This document shows positions 1-8,692 of a DNA stretch of 64,000 nucleotides, piece by piece. The translations under genes and the position numbers were made by a program. The notes below the pieces were generated by a model that saw only the letters and a program-made list of their open reading frames with translations, was not told the DNA's origin and did not search any database. Within the stretch, counting starts at the first letter, position 1. Every line of letters starts with the position of its first letter. Source of the stretch: Luteibacter yeojuensis (GTDB lineage: Bacteria > Pseudomonadota > Gammaproteobacteria > Xanthomonadales > Rhodanobacteraceae); the NCBI RefSeq assembly GCF_000964085.1, contig NZ_JZRB01000030.1:62001-126000 (forward strand), written 5' to 3'.

Positions 1-356
1 CCGCCGCTGTGGCGGGCCTGGAGGTAGCGCCCATACAGCGCGTGGCGCTCGTGCGTGAAGCCGGGCGCCGCCTCGGCGACGGTGAGGTCGGCGTTGCGTG
101 CCATGCAACGGCGCTGGCTGCGGTCGGGCGCGAAGCGTTCGACGTCGATGCGGCAGGGCACGCAGGCCTGGCAGGCCGCGCACTGCGGCAGGTAGAGGTG
201 GCCGCCGGCGCGGCGGAAGCCCTTGGCCAGGGCCGGGCCGTAGAGCTTGTCGAGGTTGGGCGCGCCCGGGTCGACCACGAGGTTCTGCGCCGTCCGCTCG
301 GCGAAATAGCCGCACGTGTGCGGCAAGGTCTGGAACAGGCGGACGCGGTCGGTCAT
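1..356 (-). CDS. bpt: Aspartate/glutamate leucyltransferase, N-terminal part (runs off the window)
   Basis: The enzyme transfers leucine from Leu-tRNA to proteins with N-terminal Asp or Glu, marking them for ClpS/ClpAP degradation (N-degron pathway, cytoplasm). About 118 residues are visible, starting at the ATG whose complement is at 354-356. The N-terminal ATE domain is clear: LPHTCGYF near the start, then GFRRAGGHLYLPQC, the cysteine pattern C-AAC-QAC and the RIDVERFAPDRSQRR segment typical of the family. The C-terminal catalytic part lies beyond base 1. It follows bphP on the same strand after 37 bases and may be co-transcribed with it. The family assignment is firm; completeness cannot be judged. 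Confidence 0.9.
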   Translation of the reverse strand, partial: MTDRVRLFQTLPHTCGYFAERTAQNLVVDPGAPNLDKLYGPALAKGFRRAGGHLYLPQCAACQACVPCRIDVERFAPDRSQRRCMARNADLTVAEAAPGFTHERHALYGRYLQARHSG

Positions 357-393
357 GGCCCCATGTTATAGCCCGGTTGCCGTCCCCGTGGCG

Positions 394-1971
394 TTAGCCG
401 CCAGGGGGCAGGTCGAGCGAGGCGCGCAGCTGCTCCAGCTGCTGCTGGTAGTGCTTGCGCTCCATCATCTCGATCAGCACGCGCAGCCCGCGGGCGGAAT
501 CCAGGTGCTGGCGCGACCATGGCCGCGACCGGCCACGCACCGTCTCCTGCCACGCGGCGAAACTCTGCCGCGGCGACAGGCGCGCACCGGGGATGTTCTC
601 GAGCTTGGCCAGTGCCGGGTTACCGGCCCAGCGCACGTTGCGCACCTGCTCCGCGCGCGTCCACACCACGGCGTTGTGCGCATCGGCCTGCAGTGGCATG
701 AAGATGACACCGGCGGCCAGCATGGTGATCGCGGGGTCGCCCAACGCCTCGAACGAACGGGCGATTTCGTCGGTGTGCTCCACGCCGGCGATGCCATCGG
801 CCGACGCCTTGTTCTCGTGCGCGGCGACGACATCGCGGATACGCAGTAGCGCCTCCGCCTCGGGCAGGTTGCCGTGGCGCATGACGCGGTCGCCCGAGAA
901 CACCGCCACGCCGTCGGCATCGACCACCTCGAGCAGCTCGGGCGCCAGCGAGGCGAGCAGGTCGGCATCGATGCGCTCGCTCTCGTTGAACGCGGTGATG
1001 AGTTTCTCGCGCACCGTGAGCAGCGTGGATTCCACCTCGATCTTGGCCAGCTCCTCGATGGCCGAGACGCGCGACGCGAACGCGCGCGCCATGGCGTCGG
1101 TGACTTCGCGCATCTGGTGGTCGGCGAAGAACGGGCTGTAGTGGTGGCAGGCGATGAGGCCCCACAGGCGGCCGCTGGTGACGATGGAGGCGACGAGCGT
1201 GCCGGTGACGCCCATGTAGCCCAGGTATTCCAGGTGCACGGGCGAGACGCTGCGCAACGAGACATCTGAGAGATCGGTCGATTCGCCGGTCTGCGGATCG
1301 AGGCCGGGCAGGATCCGCGCCGGCACGTATTTGCAATCGCTGATCTGGCGGACGCGGTTGCGCAGGTACAGCGCGCGCGCCTGCACGGGGATGTCGGTGG
1401 CGGGGTAGTGCAGGCCGAGGTAGGCCTCGAGTTCGTCGGCGCGTGCCTCGGCCACCACCTCACCGTGCCAGTCGTTGTCGAAGCGGTAGACCATGACGCG
1501 GTCGTAGCCGAGCAGGTTGCGCACGGCGCGGGCGACGCGCTGCGCGGCGCGCTCCACGGTGACGTCGTTCTCGAGCTTGTGCGTCAGGTCGTAGGCGACG
1601 CGGATGGGGTCGTCCTCGAAGTAGGCCTCGCGGGGCTCCACCTCGATCATCCAGCGCGTGTCGTAGGCATGCACGGTGGCATGCCACGTGCCGCCCCGCT
1701 GGCCGAGCGGGAACGACACCGGGCCCCACGGGCTGTGCGCAGGCCGCTCGTCGTCGTCGAACAGCACCGCCGGCAGCGTGATCACCTGGTTCAACGGTGC
1801 GCCGAGCAGCGTGTCGAGGTCGAGGCCGAGCAGGTCGACGGCGTTCTCGCTCACCTGCAGCACCTGTTTCGTCGCGGCGTCGGCCACGATGAGCACGCCG
1901 TGCGGTTGCACGGAGCCAGGGATATGGATGGGTTCGCGGTCGCAGGCGGTAAGGTCGGGCAGGTCAGACAT
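394..1971 (-). CDS. bphP: Bacteriophytochrome photosensory core without an output domain
   Basis: Red/far-red photoreceptor, 525 aa. It contains PAS (residues about 1-120), GAF (about 130-300) and PHY (about 310-490). Cys10 in DLTACDREPIHIPGS matches the biliverdin-attaching cysteine of bacterial phytochromes. PATDIP (190-195) is the GAF signature, His246 (SPVHLEYL) and His276/277 (IACHHYSP) line the chromophore pocket, and PRQSF (467-471) is the PHY tongue motif. Only 54 residues follow PRQSF, so the histidine kinase expected in most BphPs is absent, as is a GGDEF/EAL or PAS output. The ATG at 1971 lies at the correct distance from Cys10 and overlaps the end of bphO by 8 bases (ATGTCTGA), so the two are translationally coupled. 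The signalling partner is unknown. Confidence 0.93.
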   Translation of the reverse strand: MSDLPDLTACDREPIHIPGSVQPHGVLIVADAATKQVLQVSENAVDLLGLDLDTLLGAPLNQVITLPAVLFDDDERPAHSPWGPVSFPLGQRGGTWHATVHAYDTRWMIEVEPREAYFEDDPIRVAYDLTHKLENDVTVERAAQRVARAVRNLLGYDRVMVYRFDNDWHGEVVAEARADELEAYLGLHYPATDIPVQARALYLRNRVRQISDCKYVPARILPGLDPQTGESTDLSDVSLRSVSPVHLEYLGYMGVTGTLVASIVTSGRLWGLIACHHYSPFFADHQMREVTDAMARAFASRVSAIEELAKIEVESTLLTVREKLITAFNESERIDADLLASLAPELLEVVDADGVAVFSGDRVMRHGNLPEAEALLRIRDVVAAHENKASADGIAGVEHTDEIARSFEALGDPAITMLAAGVIFMPLQADAHNAVVWTRAEQVRNVRWAGNPALAKLENIPGARLSPRQSFAAWQETVRGRSRPWSRQHLDSARGLRVLIEMMERKHYQQQLEQLRASLDLPPGG

Positions 1972-2614
1972 GGTGGCCGGGATCCTCGAGCGTCCTTTGG
2001 TAGCGCGCGAACATGCGTTGCGCGCCGGCGATGGCGGGGTGTTGCGTGGCGGGGCCCGGTAGCGCGGCATCGAGCGCCTGCTGGAAATGCCGCCACTGGC
2101 CCGTTGCGCGCTCGCCCATGGCGTAAAACGCGTGCGGCAACGCGGGGAAACGTTCGCGCAGATAGCGCACGATGACCTGGCCACCAAGCGTGGAGCCTTC
2201 GATGACGTAGAGCTCGCCCCAGAAGGTCGGGTCGACAGAGCGGGCTGCCTCATGCCCTTGTAGGAGCGCGCTCGCGCGCGACATCTTTTCGCGAGGCGCA
2301 ACAGGGCCCGTGGCGTTTTCGCCAACGGCTTCGCGCACGGGGTGCGCTCCTACAGAGAGATCTGCCGCCAGGCTGGGTATGCGGGATGCGTACGTCCACG
2401 CGCCGGCCACCGCGGCGATCTCGCCCGCCCGCTCGGCTTCCCACGCGCGGAACAGCCGCAGCTGCGCCGCCAGCAGCCCGCGGTAGCCGGCCTCGTCCAG
2501 GGCGCCGCCAAGGAGCGCCCGCATGCCCGCCGAGGCCTCGGCGGCATCGTGCGCGGCGCGGGTTTGCTCGCGGAGCAGGCGGTGGGCGGGGAGGACGTCG
2601 GCGGCCCCGTCCAT
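1964..2614 (-). CDS. bphO: Bacterial heme oxygenase making biliverdin for BphP
   Basis: It cleaves heme to biliverdin, CO and iron, supplying the BphP chromophore. It is 216 aa. The family features are the proximal His in REQTRAAHDAAE near the N-terminus and the distal-helix segment ELYVIEGSTLGGQVI. Residues about 88-119 do not look like heme oxygenase: they are encoded by a REP-type palindrome pair (2259-2355) read in the frame that gives Val-Gly (GTA GGA) instead of the stop TAG. Without them the protein would be about 184 aa, near the family's usual size. The insert falls between the conserved AADL segment and the DPTFWGELYVIEGS helix, probably in a surface loop. Its start directly abuts the DUF2007 stop and its end overlaps bphP. 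Whether it is still active is inference. Confidence 0.88.
   Translation of the reverse strand: MDGAADVLPAHRLLREQTRAAHDAAEASAGMRALLGGALDEAGYRGLLAAQLRLFRAWEAERAGEIAAVAGAWTYASRIPSLAADLSVGAHPVREAVGENATGPVAPREKMSRASALLQGHEAARSVDPTFWGELYVIEGSTLGGQVIVRYLRERFPALPHAFYAMGERATGQWRHFQQALDAALPGPATQHPAIAGAQRMFARYQRTLEDPGHHV
2259..2355. repeat. REPIN-like inverted REP pair inside bphO
   Basis: The left arm TGTAGGAGCGCGCTCGCGCG starts at 2259 and the right arm GGTGCGCTCCTACAG ends at 2355, with a roughly 55-base middle. It is the same GTAG-headed element found between genes elsewhere in the window, but here it is entirely inside a reading frame without breaking it. Confidence 0.85.
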
Positions 2615-3007
2615 TCAGAGGACCTGGGTGGCCTTCAGCACCACCACCAGCATGACGCCGGCGACGATGGCCAGGGCCATGAGGCGGAACCGCGCCGCCG
2701 TGCGTTGCTGGGGCGGGTGGAAGCTAGGCGCGCGGTGCACGCGCAGTTCTTCCTGGAAACGCACCACCGGCTCGATGCCGATGCCCTTCAGCAGCTCGCG
2801 GGCCTTCGTGAAGTCGTCGGCATGCTTCACCCACACCTGCGGCCACGCCGAGCGGTCGGTGTTGCGCTCGGAATAGCTGAAACGCTGGTAGGTGGGGCGG
2901 TTGAAGCTGGTCCGGTTGGTGACCGTGGTCTCGATGCCGTGCTCGCCCAGCAGCGCGACGACGCGGTCGATGTTGTCCTGGCGGGGGGTGGTATAGATCT
3001 GGCGCAT
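2615..3007 (-). CDS. DUF2007-domain protein with C-terminal membrane anchor (pathogenicity-like)
   Basis: 130 aa. The N-terminal 70 residues (IYTTPRQDNIDRVVALLGEHGIETTV, then WPQVWVKHADDFTKARELL) match the DUF2007 fold, a small ferredoxin-like alpha/beta domain often called a putative signal-transducing protein. Xanthomonads annotate this type as pathogenicity-like, without a proven mechanism. A single transmembrane segment (LMALAIVAGVMLVVVLKA) closes the protein, so the domain probably faces the cytoplasm. Its stop abuts the bphO start with no gap, so it is likely the first gene of the bphO-bphP unit, which hints at a link with light signalling. That link is inference. Confidence 0.75.
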   Translation of the reverse strand: MRQIYTTPRQDNIDRVVALLGEHGIETTVTNRTSFNRPTYQRFSYSERNTDRSAWPQVWVKHADDFTKARELLKGIGIEPVVRFQEELRVHRAPSFHPPQQRTAARFRLMALAIVAGVMLVVVLKATQVL

Positions 3008-3046
3008 GGCCCGATTCTACGGCATCCGCCCCGCCAGCGACGGGGC

Positions 3047-4294
3047 TCAGCGCAGGGCCGCCTTCACGTCCTCCAGGTGCCCATCGTTCGGCAACGGCGC
3101 GAGGCCGAGCAGGTGGGCCAGCAGCGGATAGACGTCCACGTTCTGGAACGGGGGCAGCAACGCGCCGCGGGCGAAGGCAGGGCCGTGGGCCACGAACAGC
3201 GCGCGCATGCTCGGGTCGAGGTTGTCGTAGCCATGCTCGCCGCGCGACATCGGATCCTTTCGCTTTGCGAGGTCCGCGTGGCTGATGATCGACCAGCCGA
3301 TGTCGGCCATGCACAGGAACGGCGGCACGCGCGGGTTCTTGCCGTAATCCAGGCGTGCCGGCAGGGCCTCCTTGCGGTAGCAGTGCATGTGCGCATGGGG
3401 GCCGAGCAGGCGGGCGATGGCCTGCGTGGCGTCGCGGCCCTCGCGCGGCGCGAAGCTGGCCATGACGCCGTACGACACGGTGTCGAGGTCGTCGAGATTC
3501 GTCTCGTCGTCGGAGAAGACGATGTTGCCCTTGGGCACGTCGGCCATGCCGTGGTCGGAGACCACCACGAGGTTGGTGCCCTCGTACATGCCCCGCTGGC
3601 GGAGTTGGGCCACGAGGTAGCCCAGCGCATCATCGACCTCGCGCAGCGCGGCATCCACTTCCGGTGAATCGGGGCCATAGCTGTGCCCGGCATGGTCCAC
3701 CGCATCGAAGTACAGCGTTTCGAACGCGGGCTTCGGGCCGGGCTCGTCGATCCACGACATCAGCTTGTCGACGCGGGCGCGCGACGAGAGCGAATCATCA
3801 AACGGTATCCAGTGGTCGGGGCGCACGCCGTGGATCGCCGCCTCGGTGCCGGGCCAGAACATGGTGGCCGTGCGCAGCCCGTGCTTTTGCGCCGTGACCC
3901 AGATGGGCTCGGCTTCGGCCCACCAGCGGCCATCGGCCGTGGCCGCACGGTTGCCGAGGCTGAACTTGCCCAATGCCGGGTCGCGCATCGTGTTGTTGAC
4001 GATGCCGTTGCGGTCGGGGACGCGGCCCGTCACCAGGGTGTAGTGGTTGGGGAACGTCAGCGACGGGAACGAAGGCAGCATGTAGGCCGCACGCGCGCCG
4101 TCATCCGCGAGCGCTTGCAGGTTGGGGGTGATGTGGCGGTCGAGGTAATCGGCGCGGAAGGCGTCGATGGAAACCAGCAGGACAGGGTGGGCGGGGGGCT
4201 TCACGGGCACGGCGGGGCGCGTCGCGCAGCCCGCCAGCGCCACCAGGCACAGCACCGTGAAGAGATGCTGGAGGCGGGGCAACATGGCATTCAT
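3047..4294 (-). CDS. Ectonucleotide pyrophosphatase/phosphodiesterase (NPP) family lipoprotein
   Basis: Alkaline-phosphatase superfamily hydrolase of phosphodiester or pyrophosphate bonds, 415 aa. It starts with a lipoprotein signal (VLCLVALAGC, Cys23). Metal and catalytic residues are visible: Asp44 in VSIDAFRADY, nucleophile Thr80 in PSFPSLTFPNHYTLVTG, FDAVDHAGHSYGP, VVSDHG and GEHGYDN. These match the two-zinc site of NPPs, whose bacterial model is the Xanthomonas enzyme. The lipobox places it at a periplasmic membrane face. The physiological substrate (nucleotides or lipid headgroups) cannot be told from sequence. It stands 40 bases upstream of the DUF2007 gene on the same strand and could form part of that transcript. 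Confidence 0.88.
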   Translation of the reverse strand: MNAMLPRLQHLFTVLCLVALAGCATRPAVPVKPPAHPVLLVSIDAFRADYLDRHITPNLQALADDGARAAYMLPSFPSLTFPNHYTLVTGRVPDRNGIVNNTMRDPALGKFSLGNRAATADGRWWAEAEPIWVTAQKHGLRTATMFWPGTEAAIHGVRPDHWIPFDDSLSSRARVDKLMSWIDEPGPKPAFETLYFDAVDHAGHSYGPDSPEVDAALREVDDALGYLVAQLRQRGMYEGTNLVVVSDHGMADVPKGNIVFSDDETNLDDLDTVSYGVMASFAPREGRDATQAIARLLGPHAHMHCYRKEALPARLDYGKNPRVPPFLCMADIGWSIISHADLAKRKDPMSRGEHGYDNLDPSMRALFVAHGPAFARGALLPPFQNVDVYPLLAHLLGLAPLPNDGHLEDVKAALR

Positions 4295-4349
4295 GGGGTT
4301 AAGCGTAGGCTCGGATCGAAAGACAATCCCGACATGATGGACGAGTCAG

Positions 4350-4751
4350 ATGACCAAAGCATCACGCAAGTTCATGCTCTTCCTCCTCGCGGCCCTGCCC
4401 GCCGCCGCCATGGCGCAGACCCAGCCGTCCCGGCCCGCGGCCGCCACGCCGCCGCCCAAGCCCAAGGTCTATACGCCCGTGCCCAACGCCAGCCAGCAGT
4501 GGCAGCGCCAGGCCGACCAGCAGCGGCTGATCAACCGGCAGAACCAGAACGCGGTGCAGGAGCAGAACCGCCAGAACACCATGAACCAGCAACGCAACGC
4601 CGCCACCGACCCCAACCTGCAGAACCAGCTGGATAACGCCGACCGGGCGCAACAACAGCAGTACCGCGCGCGCCAGGACGCAGCCGCACAGCGCTACCAG
4701 GACCAGCAGAACCAGCAGAACGCCCGCCCTGCGACGGGCTCAACCCGCTAA
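4350..4751 (+). CDS. Small exported Gln/Asn-rich protein
   Basis: 133 aa with a clean signal peptide (KFMLFLLAALPAAAMAQ, predicted cut after AMA). The mature part is Pro/Ala-rich near the start (SRPAAATPPPKPKVYTP) and then dominated by Gln, Asn and Arg, with repeated QNRQN/QQQ blocks and no cysteine. Such composition suggests an extended or coiled, low-complexity periplasmic protein. No domain is recognised. It is transcribed away from the NPP gene, with only 55 bases between the two starts, so that gap must hold both promoters. High-GC codon use and the signal peptide support it as a real gene; no function is proposed. Confidence 0.7.
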   Translation: MTKASRKFMLFLLAALPAAAMAQTQPSRPAAATPPPKPKVYTPVPNASQQWQRQADQQRLINRQNQNAVQEQNRQNTMNQQRNAATDPNLQNQLDNADRAQQQQYRARQDAAAQRYQDQQNQQNARPATGSTR

Positions 4752-4876
4752 TCGCTTTTCTGTGGCAGGGTTCTCCCACATGACCCGGGCGGGTTTCTGT
4801 TGCGATGCACATGGCCCAGCCTTGGGTGCGCGGCCCATAATCGGGGATTCGCTTCCACACCCCCATGGAGCCCCCG

Positions 4877-6547
4877 ATGACGGCCTTCACGCGCATCGAC
4901 ACCACCCGCACCGTCCGCGCCCCGCGTGGTACCGACCTCACCTGCAAGAGCTGGCTCACCGAGGCCCCGTTCCGCATGCTGCAGAACAACCTCGACCCCG
5001 AGGTGGCCGAGAACCCGGCCGAGCTCGTGGTGTACGGCGGCATCGGCCGCGCTGCACGTAACTGGGAAGCCTTCGACGCCATCCTGCGCAGCCTGCGCGA
5101 GCTCAACGACGACGAAACCCTGCTGGTGCAGTCGGGCAAGCCGGTGGGTGTGTTCCCGTCGCACCCCGACGCCCCGCGCGTGCTCATCGCCAACTCCAAC
5201 CTGGTGCCCGCGTGGGCCAACTGGGAGCACTTCAACGAACTCGACCGCAAGGGCCTCATGATGTACGGCCAGATGACGGCCGGTTCGTGGATCTACATCG
5301 GGTCGCAGGGCATCGTGCAGGGCACGTACGAAACCTTCGTCGAGATGGGCCGCCAGCACTACGGTGGCAAGCTTGCCGGCCGCTGGGTGCTCACCGCCGG
5401 CCTGGGCGGCATGGGTGGCGCGCAGCCGCTCGCGGCCAGCCTGGCGGGCGCTTCGTCGCTCACCATCGAGTGCCAGCAGAGCCGCATCGATTTCCGCCTG
5501 AAAACCCGTTACGTGGATGAGCAGGCCACCGACCTCGACGACGCGCTGGCGCGCATGGCGCGCTACGCGAAGGAAGGCCGGGCCGTCTCGGTCGCCCTGC
5601 TGGGCAATGCGGCCGACGTACTGCCGGAGCTGGTGCGCCGCGGCGTGCGCCCCGATGCCGTCACCGACCAGACCAGCGCCCACGACCCGGTGAACGGTTA
5701 CCTGCCGTCGGGCTGGTCGGTGGAGGAATGGTTCGAGCGCCGCAAGAGCGACCCGGCCGGCACCGCCAAGGCCGCCAAGGCCTCCATGCGCCGCCATGTC
5801 GAAGCCATGCTGGCGTTCCATGCGCAGGGCGTGCCCACCTTCGACTACGGCAACAACATCCGCCAGGTGGCGAAGGACGAGGGCCTCGCCGAGGCGTTCG
5901 CGTTCCCGGGCTTCGTGCCGGCGTTCGTCCGCCCGCTGTTCTGTCGCGGCGTGGGCCCGTTCCGCTGGGTGGCGCTCTCGGGCGACCCGGAGGACATCTA
6001 CAAAACCGATGCCAAGGTGAAGGAACTCATCCCCGACGACCCGCACCTGCACCGCTGGCTCGACATGGCCCGCGAGCGCATCAGCTTCCAGGGCCTGCCG
6101 GCCCGCATCTGCTGGGTGGGCCTCGGCCAGCGCCACCGCCTGGGCCTCGCGTTCAACGAGATGGTCCGCAACGGCGAGCTGAAAGCCCCGGTGGTCATCG
6201 GCCGCGACCACCTCGATTCCGGCTCGGTGGCCAGCCCCAACCGCGAGACCGAGGCGATGCGTGATGGCAGCGACGCCGTGAGCGACTGGCCGCTGCTCAA
6301 CGCCATGCTCAACGTCGCAGGCGGCGCCACCTGGGTGAGCCTGCACCACGGCGGCGGCGTGGGCATGGGTTACAGCCAGCACAGCGGCGTGGTCATCGTC
6401 TGCGACGGCAGCGAGGCGGCCGACAAGCGCATCGCGCGGGTGCTGTGGAACGACCCCGGCACGGGCGTCATGCGCCACGCCGACGCCGGCTACGACGAGG
6501 CCATCGCCTGCGCGAAGGAGCAGGGCCTCAACCTGCCCATGGCCTGA
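4877..6547 (+). CDS. hutU: Urocanate hydratase (urocanase)
   Basis: It converts urocanate to imidazolone propionate, the second step of histidine degradation, using tightly bound NAD+ (cytoplasm). The protein is 556 aa, matching the family's usual ~557. Visible urocanase segments include [14 protein letters not shown], the glycine-rich [18 protein letters not shown] (NAD binding), CQQSRIDFR, the active-site region [15 protein letters not shown] and the [15 protein letters not shown] motif near the end. Two in-frame ATGs exist; the second (4877) is preferred because GGAG lies six bases before it, while the first overlaps that ribosome site. No hutH, hutI, hutG or hutC is nearby, so the rest of the pathway must lie elsewhere. 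A REPIN follows the stop. Confidence 0.96.
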   Translation: MTAFTRIDTTRTVRAPRGTDLTCKSWLTEAPFRMLQNNLDPEVAENPAELVVYGGIGRAARNWEAFDAILRSLRELNDDETLLVQSGKPVGVFPSHPDAPRVLIANSNLVPAWANWEHFNELDRKGLMMYGQMTAGSWIYIGSQGIVQGTYETFVEMGRQHYGGKLAGRWVLTAGLGGMGGAQPLAASLAGASSLTIECQQSRIDFRLKTRYVDEQATDLDDALARMARYAKEGRAVSVALLGNAADVLPELVRRGVRPDAVTDQTSAHDPVNGYLPSGWSVEEWFERRKSDPAGTAKAAKASMRRHVEAMLAFHAQGVPTFDYGNNIRQVAKDEGLAEAFAFPGFVPAFVRPLFCRGVGPFRWVALSGDPEDIYKTDAKVKELIPDDPHLHRWLDMARERISFQGLPARICWVGLGQRHRLGLAFNEMVRNGELKAPVVIGRDHLDSGSVASPNRETEAMRDGSDAVSDWPLLNAMLNVAGGATWVSLHHGGGVGMGYSQHSGVVIVCDGSEAADKRIARVLWNDPGTGVMRHADAGYDEAIACAKEQGLNLPMA

Positions 6548-6557
6548 AAGCCCAACC

Positions 6558-6622
6558 TGTGGGAGCGCGCTTGCGCGCGATGCTCTTTCGCAAGAGCCAT
6601 CGCGCGCATGCGCGCTCCCACA
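6558..6622. repeat. REPIN-like inverted pair (GTGG type) between convergent hutU and msrA
   Basis: TGTGGGAGCGCGCTTGCGCG on the left pairs with CATGCGCGCTCCCACA on the right, with an inner CTTTCGCAAGAG hairpin. It sits in the gap between two convergent genes, so it may also act as a bidirectional terminator; that is inference. Confidence 0.85.
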
Positions 6623-6638
6623 CCACAGGTTGCGTCCT

Positions 6639-7313
6639 TTAGCGGCCGTTGGCCCAGCCGGGCGTGTAGATCTCGGGGTAGATGCGCGCCAGGGCCAGCA
6701 CCTTGGGCCGGTCATTGATGGCGATGTACATGGTGTCGGGGTTGAGCCGCATGTAGTCCTGGTGCTCATCCTCGGCCTGCCAGAAGCCCTTCAGCGGCAC
6801 CACCTGGGTGACGATGGGGCCGGTGAAGGCATGGGCCGCGGCCAGCTGGGCCACGTAGGCCCTGGCCAGTTTCTCCTGCTCCGGCGTGGCGTAGAACACG
6901 GCCGAGCGGTACTGGGTGCCCACGTCGGGGCCCTGGCGGTTGAGCAGGGTGGGGTCCATGGCCACGGAGAAGAACACCTGCAGCAGCTGGCCGTAGGTGA
7001 CCTGGGCCGGGTCGTACACCACCCGCACGGATTCGGCATGGCCGGTATCGCCCTCGCTCACGTCGTCGTAGTTGGCGTGGGCTGCGTCCCCGCCCGCATA
7101 GCCAGCGCGGACGCTCTTCACGCCCTTTACATGCTGGAAGACGCCCTCTACACCCCAGAAGCAGCCCCCCGCGAACACCGCCGTGGCCTCGCCCGGTGCC
7201 CGGGCGGCATCCATGGCGGGGGCGGGCAGTTTCACCCCGTCGCCGCGGGCCGAGGCGGCCGAGCAGGCGGTGAGGGCGGCGAGCAGCAATACGGACAAGA
7301 CAGGGCGGCGCAT
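6639..7313 (-). CDS. msrA: Peptide methionine-S-sulfoxide reductase MsrA, lipoprotein form
   Basis: It reduces methionine S-sulfoxide in oxidised proteins. It is 224 aa. The catalytic Cys is in the family motif [11 protein letters not shown]; downstream are [21 protein letters not shown] and [10 protein letters not shown], all typical of MsrA. The N-terminus ([18 protein letters not shown]) is a lipoprotein signal with an LTAC lipobox, so this copy should be anchored in the periplasm rather than cytosolic. The ATG at 7313 was chosen because GGAG lies eight bases upstream on the minus strand; an ATG eight codons further out lacks a good site. It is divergent from the HD-GYP gene. Confidence 0.92.
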   Translation of the reverse strand: MRRPVLSVLLLAALTACSAASARGDGVKLPAPAMDAARAPGEATAVFAGGCFWGVEGVFQHVKGVKSVRAGYAGGDAAHANYDDVSEGDTGHAESVRVVYDPAQVTYGQLLQVFFSVAMDPTLLNRQGPDVGTQYRSAVFYATPEQEKLARAYVAQLAAAHAFTGPIVTQVVPLKGFWQAEDEHQDYMRLNPDTMYIAINDRPKVLALARIYPEIYTPGWANGR

Positions 7314-7453
7314 GGCGGGTTCTCCGTCGGGGGACATGCCATTAGACCGGGGGCGGCGTGGTTTTCTTACGGCCGCCGCCCTACAGTACGCCGCCAACCG
7401 GCCGATAGGTACCGGACGAGAATGGGTTTCCCAGCGACAGGAGGCAGGGAAAG

Positions 7454-8692
7454 GTGGCGTACGACCTGGTAGAGCGACGCGTCTTCGTGTCCGACCTTGA
7501 AATCGGCATGTTCGTGAGTCGCCTCGATTGCGATTGGTCGGACACGCCCTTTCCATTGCAGGGGGTGCCCATCACCTCCCGCGAGGATATCGAAAGCCTT
7601 GCGCGCTTCTGCAAGTACGTGTTCGTCGACACCCAGCGCCACGTCACCGTGCAGCGCGTGGCGGCCCCGCCGCCACCCGGCGGTGGCGCGCGCCCCGCAC
7701 GCCCGGCGGCGAACAACCGACTCGTCACCCAGCATGCCTACACCGACACGGCGACCTTCGACGACGAGATGCCGCGGGCCCGCGAGGCCTTCGATACCGT
7801 CTCGCGCTTCGCCGAGCAGCTGGTGGCCGATATCCACGCCGGGCGGGCCATCGACCCGGGCGCCGTCGAGGACGCCGTGAAGCCCATGGTGGCCAGCGTG
7901 CTGCGCAGCGGCGATGCCTTCTTCTGGATCGAAAGCCTGCGCCGCCACGACAGCTATACGTTCCAGCATGCGGTGGGTTGCAGCACCCTGGCCGCCGCGT
8001 TCGGCCGGCACATGGGCTTCAATGGCGATGCCATCGTCAGCCTCGCGGCCGGCGGCCTGCTGATGGACATCGGCAAGGCCCAACTTCCCGCCGAGATGCT
8101 CGAGCGCCAGGGCCCACTGGAAGATGGCGAGTGGGCCCTGGCGAAGCACCACGTGGAGGAGGGCATGGCCATCCTCGATGCCTCGCAGGTCGAGGACCCG
8201 GAGGTGCGGGACATGGTCCTGACCCACCACGAACGGTTCGATGGCACCGGTTACCCCGAGGGGCTGGCGGGCACCGCCATCCCGCTCGCGGGCCGCATGG
8301 CCGCCATCATCGATACCTACCACGCCATGTGCACGCCGCGCCCCTACCGCCCGGCGGTGTCGCAGCACTTCGCCTTGCGCCAGCTCTACCAGGGCCGCGA
8401 CCGTGAATACCAGGGCGAGCTGGTGGAGCAGTTCCAGGCGTGCCTCGGCGTTTACCCCACCGGCTCGCTGGTGGAGCTCAACACGGGTGAAGTGGCCGTC
8501 GTGATGGTGCAGAACCAGTCGCGGCGCCTGCAGCCGCGCGTGGCGATCCTCACCAACGCCGAAAAAGAACAGCTCGACGACTTCCGCATCGTCGACCTCA
8601 TGCGCCAGTCCGAGGGCGTGCACCGCGAGATCCAGCGCACGCTGGCGGCCGGCAGCCATGGCATCGACCCCGCCGAGTTCTTCCTGTCATGA
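7454..8692 (+). CDS. DUF3391/HD-GYP protein with altered HD residues
   Basis: Cyclic-di-GMP phosphodiesterase family, 412 aa. It has an N-terminal DUF3391-like domain (about 1-130) and an HD-GYP domain (about 140-330). The GYP part is intact (HHERFDGTGYP, 258-268). The HD pair reads LLMDIGK with Met204 where His is expected and Asp205 kept. The usual DxYDAM metal segment reads DTYHAM (287-292). Two metal-coordinating positions are therefore changed, and activity may be reduced, altered or lost in favour of ligand binding. It starts with GTG at 7454 preceded by AGGAGG nine bases before. It overlaps the following GGDEF-EAL gene by four bases (ATGA), so both are co-translated and probably act on the same nucleotide pool. 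Confidence 0.88.
   Translation: MAYDLVERRVFVSDLEIGMFVSRLDCDWSDTPFPLQGVPITSREDIESLARFCKYVFVDTQRHVTVQRVAAPPPPGGGARPARPAANNRLVTQHAYTDTATFDDEMPRAREAFDTVSRFAEQLVADIHAGRAIDPGAVEDAVKPMVASVLRSGDAFFWIESLRRHDSYTFQHAVGCSTLAAAFGRHMGFNGDAIVSLAAGGLLMDIGKAQLPAEMLERQGPLEDGEWALAKHHVEEGMAILDASQVEDPEVRDMVLTHHERFDGTGYPEGLAGTAIPLAGRMAAIIDTYHAMCTPRPYRPAVSQHFALRQLYQGRDREYQGELVEQFQACLGVYPTGSLVELNTGEVAVVMVQNQSRRLQPRVAILTNAEKEQLDDFRIVDLMRQSEGVHREIQRTLAAGSHGIDPAEFFLS

Noticed and set aside
4748-6769. A 670-codon open frame on the minus strand across hutU, and similar ones opposite the S9 peptidase (29746-31428) and DUF1631 gene (52676-54532)
   Set aside because: Each mirrors a firmly identified gene and shows low-complexity composition, so they are composition artefacts.
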